This document shows, one piece after another, positions 16,671 to 23,759 of a stretch of 31,905 nucleotides of DNA. A program made the position numbers and the translations under genes. The stretch is from a virus. Numbering within the stretch: the stretch's first letter is position 1; the number at the start of each line of letters is the position of its first letter. Under the pieces are notes generated by a model, which ran no database searches, was not told the origin of the DNA, and saw only the letters and a list, made by a program, of their open reading frames with translations. The stretch spans positions 1 through 31,905 of IMG/VR virus record IMGVR_UViG_3300027908_000043; one strand, written 5' to 3'.

Positions 16671-16842
16671 GGGCCAACTTGCTCCGAGGAGGCCTAACCG
16701 GCGGAAAGCCGGTCCCTTGGAGCTGACCGAATGCTGGCGACCTTATCCCGATTTCATAGGGCCTGTCATGCCCCCGATGATCGCGTGGATGATGAGCGAG
16801 CGCGGCCAGGGTCATTACTGGGAGCGGCCGAAGTGGTGGCTG
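16671..16842. other. Gap upstream of portal with one stable hairpin
   Basis: No supported gene lies in these 172 bases. ACCGGC/GCCGGT with a GGAAA loop (16697-16713) lies about 27 bases upstream of the portal start. No T-tract follows, so it is not an intrinsic terminator. It may be the leader structure of the portal message, or a site where the polycistronic RNA is cut. Confidence 0.5.
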
Positions 16843-17118
16843 TCACAACCCGAACAGCCTTGAGGCCGTCGAGCGCGGCGCCTGGAACGAGGCGTAGCAG
16901 TCCTGGCAGATCGGGCGGTAGTGCTTGCCGTCGACGATGAGGATGGCTGGGCAGTCGAGGTTCTTCACCAATTCGCCCTGGAACTCACACATCTTGGCGA
17001 CGCTTTTGCCGCATCCGGCGCACGCCCAGCCGACCTCGATGTCGCCCTCGACCAGGATTTCGAGCATACGTTCATCGAACTCGCAGACTGTGACGCGGTT
17101 CTCGTAGAGCGGGCTCAC
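16843..17118 (-). CDS. Small zinc-ribbon-like protein
   Basis: The protein has 91 residues, initiated by GTG at 17118 in a GTGA overlap with the terminase stop. Two CxxC pairs, CAGC and CQDC, about 36 residues apart, could bind one zinc. Between them is EFQGELVKNLDCPAILIVDG. The C-terminal part is short and basic. Its place between terminase and portal hints at a packaging or DNA-binding accessory protein. No family is recognised. Confidence 0.6.
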   Translation of the reverse strand: MSPLYENRVTVCEFDERMLEILVEGDIEVGWACAGCGKSVAKMCEFQGELVKNLDCPAILIVDGKHYRPICQDCYASFQAPRSTASRLFGL

Positions 17119-18464
17119 ACGATGCCCCTGATCTTGCGCCGCATGGCCCCGCGCCGGAGCATTGAGGCCGAGAGGCCGGTGACGAGGTGGAAGCCGACGG
17201 CTGCGGTCTGGAAGGCGTCGGCGCCGTGCGAGTGCGGTCCTGGCCCATGCACCGGCAGGCCCATCGCGCTCTTGTGGTAGCCGCGCAGCATGGCGAGGCC
17301 GGTCTTGCAATTGACCTCGTCGAAATAGGCCGAGCCGAGCATGGCGCGCGAGGCGTTGATGCCGTCCTCTTTCGAGCGGATGCGGGGCACGGTGATGATC
17401 GGCTCGCTGTGCGGGATCAATTCCTGCAGCGTGGCGCGGCGGCTCTTGGCGGTGGAGATCTCGCGCGCCTCAATGTCGTGCGGCAGCAGGTGACACTGGT
17501 ACTGGAAGCCGCCCTCGGCCTTCTTCGTCTTGAGATATTGGGCCCAGTAGTCGAGGCCCTTGCCGACGCCCATGACGTAGTCGACGAAGTGGACTTCGCG
17601 GCCGACGTTCTGCCACGACCAGATCGAGCAATAGTCATGCACGCCGAGGTCCCATGAGGTGATGACCGGCGCGGCGAGATCGACCGGGACCTTGCAGACG
17701 CGGCCTTGCAGGGCCAGCATGTTGAGGGCGTCGGCGTAGTAGGCGCCTTCGACCGGCGCGTCGAACGAGCATTCCATCTCGCGCGCGTATTCGTCGGCGC
17801 TCATGTCCTGGGTGAGTTCTTTCGCCTCGGCGTAGGACAGCGCCTCCTCGCCCGTCTCCGAGAGCGGGATCAGGAACACGTCCCACCGCTCCTCGTCGGC
17901 CATCGCCCTGAGCCTGAGGGCGTTGAAGTGATCGTCGCCGTTGCTGGTCCCTGAGACGATGGCCCAGCCCCGGTAGTCGGCGAGGGCCGGTCGGACGACG
18001 CTCGAGAACACGGTCTTTTGCAGCAGCGGATATTCGTCAAGGGCGATGCCGTCGAAATACATGCCCCTCATTCTCTCGTAGGCCGACATGCCGCCGTAGA
18101 GCTTGATGATCGCGCCGTTGTGGGGGAGGACGATGGCGAGTTCGCCTTCGAGGAAGCGCACGCCGTCGATGGTCGAGGTGTATTGCTTCAGGTACGACCA
18201 GACGAGATCCTTGGCCTGCTCGAACGAGGGGCCGACGTAGCCGTAGCGCGGCGGCGGCCATTGCCTGGGGTTGAGGTAAGCCGCCCTGATCAGGTGGTTG
18301 GCGATGGCGACCGTCTTGCCTGCGCGGCGGTGGCAGCAGGCGAAGATCCATCGCTTCTGCGAGGCGTGCAGCCTGAGGAAGTGGCGGCGCGGCCGGTAGG
18401 GGATGACGAGCGGCGCGTCGACGTTGTCGTTGGCCGAGGTCTGATTGTCGTTGGCGAAGGTCAT
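17115..18464 (-). CDS. terL: Terminase large subunit (ATPase-nuclease)
   Basis: The protein has 449 residues. I place the start at the ATG at 18464 (ATGA overlap with the upstream gene). Walker A is CHRRAGKT at residues 44-51, Walker B is YFDGIALDE at 136-144 with the catalytic Glu at its end, and the coupling motif is SGTSN at 171-175. The RNase H-like nuclease part has TSWDLGVHD at about 269-277 (first Asp) and HGADAFQT at 413-420 (last Asp). It pumps DNA through the portal and cuts concatemers. Its neighbours, a possible small subunit four genes upstream and the portal downstream, fit a standard packaging module. Confidence 0.93.
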   Translation of the reverse strand: MTFANDNQTSANDNVDAPLVIPYRPRRHFLRLHASQKRWIFACCHRRAGKTVAIANHLIRAAYLNPRQWPPPRYGYVGPSFEQAKDLVWSYLKQYTSTIDGVRFLEGELAIVLPHNGAIIKLYGGMSAYERMRGMYFDGIALDEYPLLQKTVFSSVVRPALADYRGWAIVSGTSNGDDHFNALRLRAMADEERWDVFLIPLSETGEEALSYAEAKELTQDMSADEYAREMECSFDAPVEGAYYADALNMLALQGRVCKVPVDLAAPVITSWDLGVHDYCSIWSWQNVGREVHFVDYVMGVGKGLDYWAQYLKTKKAEGGFQYQCHLLPHDIEAREISTAKSRRATLQELIPHSEPIITVPRIRSKEDGINASRAMLGSAYFDEVNCKTGLAMLRGYHKSAMGLPVHGPGPHSHGADAFQTAAVGFHLVTGLSASMLRRGAMRRKIRGIV

Positions 18465-19099
18465 GCGGCGGCGGGCAGATAGCGCATGGCGGCGTCGCGC
18501 GCGCGGGTCAGCTCCTTCACGCCGTCGGGGCCGTCGTGCTTGGTCGCCGTGTCGAGCAGGAGCGGATAGCCGCTGTCGATAGACGCCAGCACCTCCTCGC
18601 GCGTCGCCTGACGGCCTTCGGCCCACCAATCGATGCGGTCGGGATCGCCCAGGCGGAACAGATAGCCGTCGCCCGCCTTGAACGGCGAGACGGCGCGCGT
18701 CTCGTAGAGGGCGACGCAGCCAGGGTTGCGCTGGATGGGCACGCCGACGGTGGCGGCTTCGGCAGGCATGTCCTTCTCGTTGCGGCGCATGCGGGGCTTG
18801 GTGAGGAACGGGCAGGCGCGGGCCGCGAACTCGGCGCAGTCACGGTGCGATGGGGGCTCGCTGGTGACGCGGTTGATGACGCACATCGGCCCGACCACAT
18901 AGATGCGGTGCACGCCCATCTGGCCGCCACAGATCCAGCAGCGCCCGTTGCGGTAGGCCATGCCGAGCTTGCCGGGGCTGATGACGCGAAAGTCGGGCTT
19001 GTCGTCCTGCCAGTGGACGAACCAGGGCACGGGGAAGCCGCGCTCGTCGCGCTTGAGGAGCTTCATGCGGTCGGGCATTGGGGGCAGGGCTACGACCAT
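18461..19099 (-). CDS. Conserved phage protein with cysteine cluster
   Basis: The protein has 212 residues from the ATG at 19099, sharing a base with the upstream stop (TGATG); homologues I recall may begin at MKLLKRDERGFPVPWFVHW, 11 residues later. The cysteine block is CWICGGQMG, then GPMCVINRVTSEPPSHRDCA, then ACPFLTKPRMRRNE, a layout with at least five conserved Cys/His that suggests metal binding. This protein recurs near terminase genes of alphaproteobacterial phages and in host genomes. I know no experimentally assigned function. Confidence 0.65.
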   Translation of the reverse strand: MVVALPPMPDRMKLLKRDERGFPVPWFVHWQDDKPDFRVISPGKLGMAYRNGRCWICGGQMGVHRIYVVGPMCVINRVTSEPPSHRDCAEFAARACPFLTKPRMRRNEKDMPAEAATVGVPIQRNPGCVALYETRAVSPFKAGDGYLFRLGDPDRIDWWAEGRQATREEVLASIDSGYPLLLDTATKHDGPDGVKELTRARDAAMRYLPAAA

Positions 19100-19656
19100 C
19101 AGGTTCTCTCCGCGATGTGCATCGTCATTGCGCCGAGGGCGGCGATCTTCTCCTCGACCGTATGGCCCTTGGTGAGGAATTTGCTGCCCTGCTCATGCCA
19201 TCGCCCATCCTCCGAGAGCGCGGGCGGAAAGATCGCCATCGCCTGCTCGTTGTCCCAGCGGACGAGGCCGATGACGTTTTGCTCCGCCCGGCGTTCCAGG
19301 TAGGCCCTGAGCGCCGGATCGCGGTGGGCGTCGGGATGCTTGGGATCGACCCAGATCTGCACCACCTCGATGTGCTGGGCTTCGCCGGTCGCATCGTCGC
19401 GCAGAGTGACGAAGTCGGGCATCAGATCGAGGACGTAATGCGAGCGATCCGGCCGGGACAATTCCGCCGTGTCGTCCGCGACCAGCCAGCGGCAATTCCA
19501 GAGCCTGCATTCAGGCGAGACGCGGCCGAGCTGCTTGTAGACGGCGCAGCCCTTGTGGTGCTTCTGGTGGCTGCACCGCTGGCCTGCGAGCTTGGCGAGG
19601 CTCTTCACCGGCAGGAGCTTGCAGCAGAGCTGGCAGTCGCCGCATTGACGGGTCAT
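19099..19656 (-). CDS. YkgJ-like cysteine-cluster protein
   Basis: The protein has 185 residues, starting at the ATG at 19656 (ATGA overlap). The N-terminus carries CGDCQLCCKLLPV, then GQRCSHQKHHKGCAVY and ECRLWNCRWL, the Cys spacing of the YkgJ/zinc- or iron-chelating cluster family. The C-terminal part is mixed alpha/beta and without Cys (HIEVVQIWVDPKHPDAHRDP). Members are common in phages next to the packaging genes; the role is unknown. It forms a cysteine-rich pair with the following gene. Confidence 0.65.
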   Translation of the reverse strand: MTRQCGDCQLCCKLLPVKSLAKLAGQRCSHQKHHKGCAVYKQLGRVSPECRLWNCRWLVADDTAELSRPDRSHYVLDLMPDFVTLRDDATGEAQHIEVVQIWVDPKHPDAHRDPALRAYLERRAEQNVIGLVRWDNEQAMAIFPPALSEDGRWHEQGSKFLTKGHTVEEKIAALGAMTMHIAERT

Positions 19657-20063
19657 TCCTCCTGCACCGTGCCTTCGATCATCGGCGGCTCAGGGCGCCG
19701 GTTATCTTCCGGCGGAAGCCACGTGAGGGTGAGCGCGCCGCCCTTGGTCGGCATTTTCAGTTCGAGGTCGGCGGCGTGGTGGAAGCCGCGCCGTTGCGCT
19801 GCGCGGCTCTTCAGGAACTCCTTGGCCGAGGCGAGCTGATTGGAGAAATGCTCTTCGTCGTCGAGGCCTTTGAACAGGACGGTGAGCGTCTTATCGACGC
19901 CGCGCGCGACCACTTCGTCGAGCGCGCGGCGCAGGACCGGCGTGTTCATGATGTAGTTGCGCAATTCCTCGCTGTCGGCCTCGATCTCGTCGGCGACGGC
20001 GGTGATGTCGCCGTTCCTGGCGATGATCATCGGGCGAAGCGCGGCGGGATCGAAGTCAGTCAT
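19653..20063 (-). CDS. Possible terminase small subunit or DNA-binding protein
   Basis: The protein has 136 residues; the ATG at 20063 overlaps the previous stop (ATGA). The N-terminal helices (AALRPMIIARNGDITAVADE, then EADSEELRNYIMNTPVLRRA) resemble the HTH and helical core of small terminase subunits, which bind the packaging site. The middle part is helical and charged, and the C-terminus is Pro/Glu-rich (PEDNRRPEPPMIEGTVQEE). It lies three genes upstream of terL. Small terminase subunits diverge strongly, so the call rests on position and secondary structure. Confidence 0.4.
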   Translation of the reverse strand: MTDFDPAALRPMIIARNGDITAVADEIEADSEELRNYIMNTPVLRRALDEVVARGVDKTLTVLFKGLDDEEHFSNQLASAKEFLKSRAAQRRGFHHAADLELKMPTKGGALTLTWLPPEDNRRPEPPMIEGTVQEE

Positions 20064-20320
20064 AGCGGGTCGATCCCGATCTCGGTCGCGTCGTCGAGCC
20101 AATTCTCGACTGCCTCACGCGAAGTGAGCTTGTCGACGCGGCCTGCGAGATCGGCGGCCCCGGCGTCAAAGAAGCCCGCGATCCACTGGCGCAGATAAGC
20201 GCGCATCGCGGCGATCTGCGCCTCGCTCATCGGCTCGTTGTTGAGATAGGCCTCGACAGCCGGGCGAAGCACGCCGCTCGTCTCGTTCATCCAGTAGCCG
20301 GGCGCGTCGAAGTCGCTCAT
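20060..20320 (-). CDS. Small acidic protein, unknown
   Basis: The protein has 86 residues and is coupled on both sides by ATGA. It is acidic and helical: NETSGVLRPAVEAYLNNEPM, then EAQIAAMRAYLRQWIAGFFD, and REAVENWLDDATEIGIDPL. No motif for catalysis or membrane insertion is seen. Phage accessory protein of unknown function. Confidence 0.6.
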   Translation of the reverse strand: MSDFDAPGYWMNETSGVLRPAVEAYLNNEPMSEAQIAAMRAYLRQWIAGFFDAGAADLAGRVDKLTSREAVENWLDDATEIGIDPL

Positions 20321-20595
20321 GCCTTGCCCTCCATTTCGGGCTGGCCTTCGAAGCGAGCGATCTGCTCCTTCATCATCGTGACGATGTCTTTGCGATCAGC
20401 GCCGTTCGAGATGTAGTTGCAGCGGCCTTCCTTCTCGCCGAACGGAAACACCAGGAGGACGAAGCCAGTCTGGCGCGCGGGGCCTTTGGCTTGGCCATTG
20501 AACATTTCGTCGAGCGCCTGAGCGATGGAGACCATCTTGTCGCGATGTTCAGCCTCGATAGGCGCATCGCCGAGGCGCTCAGGTTGCTTCGTCAT
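20317..20595 (-). CDS. Conserved phage protein with NYISNGADRKDIV motif
   Basis: The protein has 92 residues. The C-terminal part reads RCNYISNGADRKDIVTMMKE followed by QIARFEGQP, a pattern I recognise from many small conserved phage proteins, next to a hydrophobic strand GFVLLVFPFG. No role is known. Overlaps with both neighbours are by ATGA. Confidence 0.65.
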   Translation of the reverse strand: MTKQPERLGDAPIEAEHRDKMVSIAQALDEMFNGQAKGPARQTGFVLLVFPFGEKEGRCNYISNGADRKDIVTMMKEQIARFEGQPEMEGKA

Positions 20596-20831
20596 GCGCC
20601 CTCGCGGATACGGACGGGCAGGGCCTTGGTGCCGCGCACGCGGACCTCGACGAGGCCGTGCAGGGCGCGGGTCCTGCGCACGTTGTTTTGGGATTTGTTG
20701 TTGTAGGCCTTGGCCGCAAGTTGTTGGCCGATCCAGTGGAGATCGACCTCCACGTCGACGTCGATCTCGACCCGCTGCTTCAACTTATTGTCCCAGACGA
20801 CGACGTTCCTGAGGATGCGGGTTTCCTTCAT
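20592..20831 (-). CDS. Small protein, unknown
   Basis: The protein has 79 residues from the ATG at 20831, three bases after the upstream stop. A beta-rich part (RVEIDVDVEVDLHWIGQQLA) is followed by a basic stretch (KAYNNKSQNNVRRTRALHG) and VEVRVRGTKALPVRI. It might bind nucleic acid given the basic centre, but this is a guess. Confidence 0.55.
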   Translation of the reverse strand: MKETRILRNVVVWDNKLKQRVEIDVDVEVDLHWIGQQLAAKAYNNKSQNNVRRTRALHGLVEVRVRGTKALPVRIREGA

Positions 20832-20834
20832 CGC

Positions 20835-21302
20835 TCAATCCTCGGCCAAGAGGTTGTGCAGGCGGCCTTCGAAGTGGTCGGCCTCGGCCTTCTCCTCGAC
20901 GAGATCGGTCACCCGCGCCTGATGGTCGCGGATGATCTCCCAGACTTTCATCTTCGCGCCGTGGTGGTCGCCTGCGCTGACGACGACGCATTCCCTGCGC
21001 GTCTCGCGCTGGCTCGGCGTCAGGTCCTTGGGGCCCGGCTTGCGGTCGTAATTCGCCAGCCACGCCTCGCTCAGGAAAGCGTAGTTGACGACGCTGGGCT
21101 TGCACTCCTTCAGCGACATGCGGATCGCCCGAATGTAGAACGACTTGTCGCGCTCATCGCGCCAGGGGGCGGGGATGAGCGCGTCGGGCCGGTCCTTGAA
21201 CTGGATGTGGAAGAGCGGGACGAGCTGCCCGTCGTTCTTGCCGATCAGCACATCCCTGGCGTGGCCGTGCATGCCTTCGATCATCTGATCGAGGCTCCTC
21301 AC
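20835..21302 (-). CDS. Conserved phage protein, unknown
   Basis: The protein has 155 residues. It begins with GTG at 21302, overlapping the previous stop in GTGA; an ATG at 21284 is the alternative. The sequence includes GKNDGQLVPLFHIQFKDRPD, a middle IRMSLKECKPSVVNYAFLSE, and an extended helix at the C-terminus (IRDHQARVTDLVEEKAEADH). It has no clear catalytic signature. The RKPGPKDLTPSQRETRRECV segment is basic. Function unknown. Confidence 0.6.
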   Translation of the reverse strand: MRSLDQMIEGMHGHARDVLIGKNDGQLVPLFHIQFKDRPDALIPAPWRDERDKSFYIRAIRMSLKECKPSVVNYAFLSEAWLANYDRKPGPKDLTPSQRETRRECVVVSAGDHHGAKMKVWEIIRDHQARVTDLVEEKAEADHFEGRLHNLLAED

Positions 21303-21538
21303 CTTCCGCGTCCTTTGGACAGGCCCTTGCCGCCTCGCTTGCTCAGGCGCGGCTCCTGGGTGTCGCCGGTCGGCGGCGGCATGACGGCCGAGCGGGCGCT
21401 GTCGCGGCGGAAGTCGTTAAAGACGCCTTTGGAGAGGGTGGGCGGCCGGTCGCCGGGCTTCTTGCCGGGCGGCTTGGCGGTGTCGCCGCGCGGGTATTTC
21501 GAGACGCCTTTGCCTTTGTTCATGACGCTTTTCGACAT
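21299..21538 (-). CDS. Small basic Lys/Gly/Pro-rich protein
   Basis: The protein has 79 residues from the ATG at 21538, preceded by TGGAGG with seven-base spacing. It is strongly basic, with MNKGKGVSKYPRGDT near the N-terminus and LSKRGGKGLSKGRGR at the end; a KG(V/L)SK-type motif repeats. It looks intrinsically disordered and may bind nucleic acid or act as a minor internal protein. No family is recognised. Confidence 0.5.
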   Translation of the reverse strand: MSKSVMNKGKGVSKYPRGDTAKPPGKKPGDRPPTLSKGVFNDFRRDSARSAVMPPPTGDTQEPRLSKRGGKGLSKGRGR

Positions 21539-21555
21539 GGTTGGCCTCCAGGGGC

Positions 21556-22011
21556 TCACGTGCGGTCGCCGACGGCGGCGAGGTTGCGGCGTTGTTCCTC
21601 GGTCCAGACCTGAGCGCGCGAGGGCACGCAATTGCAGAAGCTCCCGTCCTGGAACTGCTGCTGCGCGTTCTGCTGCGCCTGGATGCTCTGCTGCGCGAGG
21701 ATCGCGTTCTGCTGCGCGAACTGCGCGAAGGCGAGCGCGTTGCGCCCGTTGATTTGCTCCCGGCGCTCGCGCGCCTCGCGCGCCTCGCGCGATTGTCTGG
21801 CGAGGCGCCCGGCCTCGGCCTTCCAGTGGATTGAGATGTGCCGCTCGGCGAGGATCTCGCGCTCCAGGGCCTCGATGTGATCGACGAGGCGGGCGTGCGA
21901 GCGGGCGAGGTTCATATTCTCCAGGCGCAAGCGCGCGATCTCGCTCTCCAGGGTGGGCTTGGGCTGGGCCTGGGGCAGGAGCGCGACCAGCGCGCCGATG
22001 ATTGCGGTCAT
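21556..22011 (-). CDS. Coiled-coil protein with hydrophobic N-terminus
   Basis: The protein has 151 residues. The ATG at 22011 lies two bases after the upstream stop. A short hydrophobic start (TAIIGALVALLPQA) is followed by a long coiled coil (ESEIARLRLENMNLARSHAR, HIEALEREILAERHISIHWK) and a Gln-rich part (FAQQNAILAQQSIQAQQNAQ), ending near CNCVPSRAQVW. The hydrophobic start could be a weak membrane or secretion signal. It could serve as a spanin-like or structural protein, but its location far from the lysis genes argues against a spanin. Confidence 0.55.
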   Translation of the reverse strand: MTAIIGALVALLPQAQPKPTLESEIARLRLENMNLARSHARLVDHIEALEREILAERHISIHWKAEAGRLARQSREAREARERREQINGRNALAFAQFAQQNAILAQQSIQAQQNAQQQFQDGSFCNCVPSRAQVWTEEQRRNLAAVGDRT

Positions 22012-22013
22012 GC

Positions 22014-22262
22014 TCAATGCAGTCTCTCCTCTGGGTTGAACTCCGCGACATTTCCGGCTGCGGCCTTGGCCGCCATGAGGGCCTCCTCGATCAGGTTGAT
22101 CGCATTGGGGGGCTCGATGTTGGCGACAATCGCGCCGGTCTTGCCTTCGCCGAACAGCAGCATCATGAACTGCATGTCGGCCGCCTGGATCAGCCGGGCC
22201 GCCTCGATGGCCGCCTTCTGCTGCTCGGCGCTCAACTGCCTCCAGGCGTCGTCGCCGTTCAT
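22014..22262 (-). CDS. Small helical protein, unknown
   Basis: The protein has 82 residues, ATGA-coupled upstream. It is almost entirely helical: WRQLSAEQQKAAIEAARLIQ, then ADMQFMMLLFGEGKTGAIV, and INLIEEALMAAKAAAGNVAE. No known domain. Confidence 0.55.
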   Translation of the reverse strand: MNGDDAWRQLSAEQQKAAIEAARLIQAADMQFMMLLFGEGKTGAIVANIEPPNAINLIEEALMAAKAAAGNVAEFNPEERLH

Positions 22263-22486
22263 GGGGCGCTCTCCACAGTGGCGTCCTCGGACAGCGGCGG
22301 AACCGGCTCGCCCTTGATGCGCGATGCGATGCGCGAGAGGCGTCCGCGCGCAAAGCCGACGTTGAAGATGAAGGCGTCGCGGCTCTTCGGGCCGTAATGG
22401 ACCAGCGAGAACTCCAGCGCCGTCTGGGCCTTCTTCAAGGCCTCGATGGCGCTCTTCAGATCGACGAGGTTCTCGGCGTCGTTCAT
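22259..22486 (-). CDS. Small protein, unknown
   Basis: The protein has 75 residues. The ATG at 22486 forms an ATGA overlap with the upstream stop; an ATG two codons earlier is less favoured. Helix LVDLKSAIEALKKAQTALEF is followed by GPKSRDAFIFNVGFARGRLS and a Pro/Glu-rich end. Unknown. Confidence 0.55.
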   Translation of the reverse strand: MNDAENLVDLKSAIEALKKAQTALEFSLVHYGPKSRDAFIFNVGFARGRLSRIASRIKGEPVPPLSEDATVESAP

Positions 22487-22758
22487 ATCCACGTCTCCAC
22501 GATCTTCGGGTCGGCGCTGGCGTCGCGCACGAGCTTGTAGAGGCCCGCGCGCTCGAACAGGGCGCGGATTTCCTCCAGCGAGCCGACGACCACCTCATCG
22601 GCGACGACGATCCCGCCCTTCCCGCTCTCGGAGCGGCGGGCGATGAAGCCGCGCGGGTAGTCTTTCGGCCGGTCGAAGATGGTCCATACCGGCAACGCGC
22701 CGCGTTTCATCGCCTCGGCGTTGGCCATCAGGATCTTGAAGGCCGGATCGTCGTTCAT
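22483..22758 (-). CDS. Small alpha/beta protein, unknown
   Basis: The protein has 91 residues with ATGA coupling on both sides. It contains PVWTIFDRPKDYPRGFIARR, ESGKGGIVVADEVVVGSLEE and LFERAGLYKLVRD. This strand-helix arrangement is regular, but matches no family known to me. It is likely an early-late accessory gene. Confidence 0.55.
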   Translation of the reverse strand: MNDDPAFKILMANAEAMKRGALPVWTIFDRPKDYPRGFIARRSESGKGGIVVADEVVVGSLEEIRALFERAGLYKLVRDASADPKIVETWI

Positions 22759-22970
22759 TGGCTCTGCCTCTCCAGCCATTCGACGAAGCCGGGCGACTGG
22801 TAGTCGAGCTGCTCCCGGTGCTTGCCGAGGAGTTCCTCGCGGCTCAAGCCGAGCGCAGTGAAGATCCTCAAGGCCTTCCCGGCCCGCTCCGGCGTGACCG
22901 GCGGCCTGCGCTCCGTGATCGGCTGGCCGCAGCACAGGCACTTGTCGAGATCGGTCGAAAACGCGCTCAT
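22755..22970 (-). CDS. Small CxxC protein, unknown
   Basis: The protein has 71 residues, with the ATG at 22970 sharing a base with the upstream stop (TGATG). A CLCC motif with flanking GQPITERRPPVTPE lies near the N-terminus, and a helix ALRIFTALGLSREELLGKHR follows. A single Cys group alone cannot make a full zinc site unless the protein dimerises. Unknown. Confidence 0.55.
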   Translation of the reverse strand: MSAFSTDLDKCLCCGQPITERRPPVTPERAGKALRIFTALGLSREELLGKHREQLDYQSPGFVEWLERQSQ

Positions 22971-23161
22971 CAGGCGCAATCCTTCGGCGCTTGCTCGCGC
23001 GCTTTCTCGGCCCGGCGCCGCGCCCGCCAATTTTGCATGTAGGTTTTCATGTAGGCCTTCTTCCAGGCCTTCTCGTCGTAGGGCTTGTTGTCGTTGCCGG
23101 GCGGCTGGGGGCAATCGCCTTCATGCTCGCGCCCGCATTTTTCGCATTTCACCTGGGACAT
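22970..23161 (-). CDS. Small zinc-finger-like basic protein, first gene of the leftward operon
   Basis: The protein has 63 residues if the ATG at 23161 is used; an ATG at 23182 would add seven residues. CEKCGREHEGDC near the start forms a possible zinc knuckle with a third Cys, followed by AWKKAYMKTYMQNWRARRRA and a basic C-terminus. It is preceded by a regulatory region with repeated dyads. It may bind DNA or RNA. Confidence 0.55.
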   Translation of the reverse strand: MSQVKCEKCGREHEGDCPQPPGNDNKPYDEKAWKKAYMKTYMQNWRARRRAEKAREQAPKDCA

Positions 23162-23243
23162 TGGCAGAGCCCCGTCATCCAACCGTCATATTGACCCGAT
23201 TATTTTGGTACAAGTATTCATAAGCTCGCTTACGAGAGGTATT

Positions 23244-23302
23244 GTTAGAGGTTTAACAGCCTCTACTGTCCGCGTTAGATGTCTTACAGTAAAAGGTCTA
23301 AC
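23244..23302. promoter_or_regulatory. Three 14-bp operator-like dyads upstream of the late operon
   Basis: GTTAGAGGTTTAAC (23244-23257), GTTAGATGTCTTAC (23274-23287) and GTAAAAGGTCTAAC (23289-23302) share the form GTWARA-NN-TYTWAC. Their starts are 30 and 15 bases apart. They lie 60-140 bases upstream of the first leftward gene. Array spacing like this is typical of phage repressor operators. I see no convincing sigma-70 hexamers, so the exact promoter position remains open. Confidence 0.6.
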
Positions 23303-23441
23303 AAAAGCCTGACGCAATCCCCCAATTTGTGGAGGTCCTGATCTGCGCCTAGGTAGAACTACCCAGGCCGAATACCTCAATGTTGCTTTCGAGCGCCTAA
23401 GCCGTTGGCGTCCTGTCAACATCGAGGCGAACAGCGTTCAC

Positions 23442-23693
23442 CTATTTCCGGTGCATATCCTCGCCCATGATCTCGGCCAGCCGCACGGCGCTCACCTCAG
23501 GCCACTCATGAAAGATCTCCAGAATGACCGCCACCTGATGCGGCACAGGCCGCTCACCCTTCAACCAACGCCGCAACGTCATCGTCGTCACCCGTAAAAA
23601 ACGCGCCGTGTCCTCATAGCGCGCCGGTCGCCCAGCCCGCCGCTCCCTTAGATAACATTGCTCGATCACAAACCTCAGACGCTCCTTGGTCAT
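23442..23693 (-). CDS. Small HTH regulator
   Basis: The protein has 83 residues from the ATG at 23693; GGAGAGGG lies about four to eight bases upstream. Helices LRFVIEQCYLRERRAGRPAR are followed by a helix-turn-helix (YEDTARFLRVTTMTLRRWLK) and GERPVPHQVAVILEIFHEWP. The segment TMTLRRWLKGERPVP is the recognition-helix style of XRE/Cro regulators. It stands alone between the late operon and the noncoding block, bracketed by a 14-bp inverted repeat. That placement suggests a repressor or activator controlling itself and the leftward operon. Confidence 0.65.
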   Translation of the reverse strand: MTKERLRFVIEQCYLRERRAGRPARYEDTARFLRVTTMTLRRWLKGERPVPHQVAVILEIFHEWPEVSAVRLAEIMGEDMHRK

Positions 23694-23716
23694 GGCCGCC
23701 CTCTCCCGATAGCGAC

Positions 23717-23738
23717 AGCAGCGGTTGGCCCCGCTGCT
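23717..23738 (-). promoter_or_regulatory. Leader hairpin of the HTH gene
   Basis: AGCAGCGG/CCGCTGCT forms an 8-bp stem with a 6-base loop, between the palindromic site at 23746-23759 and the gene's ribosome binding site. It would form in the 5' leader of the message; there is no T-tract. Confidence 0.5.
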
Positions 23739-23759
23739 CACATCCGTAGTTCTACCTAG

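Larger units (their letters stand above)
23349..23759. repeat. 14-bp inverted repeat flanking the small HTH gene
   Basis: CTAGGTAGAACTAC at 23349-23362 recurs as its exact reverse complement at 23746-23759. Each copy contains a palindrome (GTAG-NN-CTAC). One copy lies about 55 bases upstream of the HTH gene start, the other about 80 bases beyond its stop and in front of the leftward operon. Suggested role: paired binding sites of that regulator. Confidence 0.6.

Noticed and set aside
14580-16697. A 705-codon open frame on the plus strand opposite the portal gene
   Set aside because: It is the antisense shadow of a high-G+C gene. The minus-strand frame is a clear portal protein, and the plus-strand product is Val/Leu/Arg/Asp-rich without any domain.
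23186-23422. A 78-codon minus-strand frame
   Set aside because: It overlies the operator dyads and the palindromic site, has no good ribosome binding site and no recognisable sequence.
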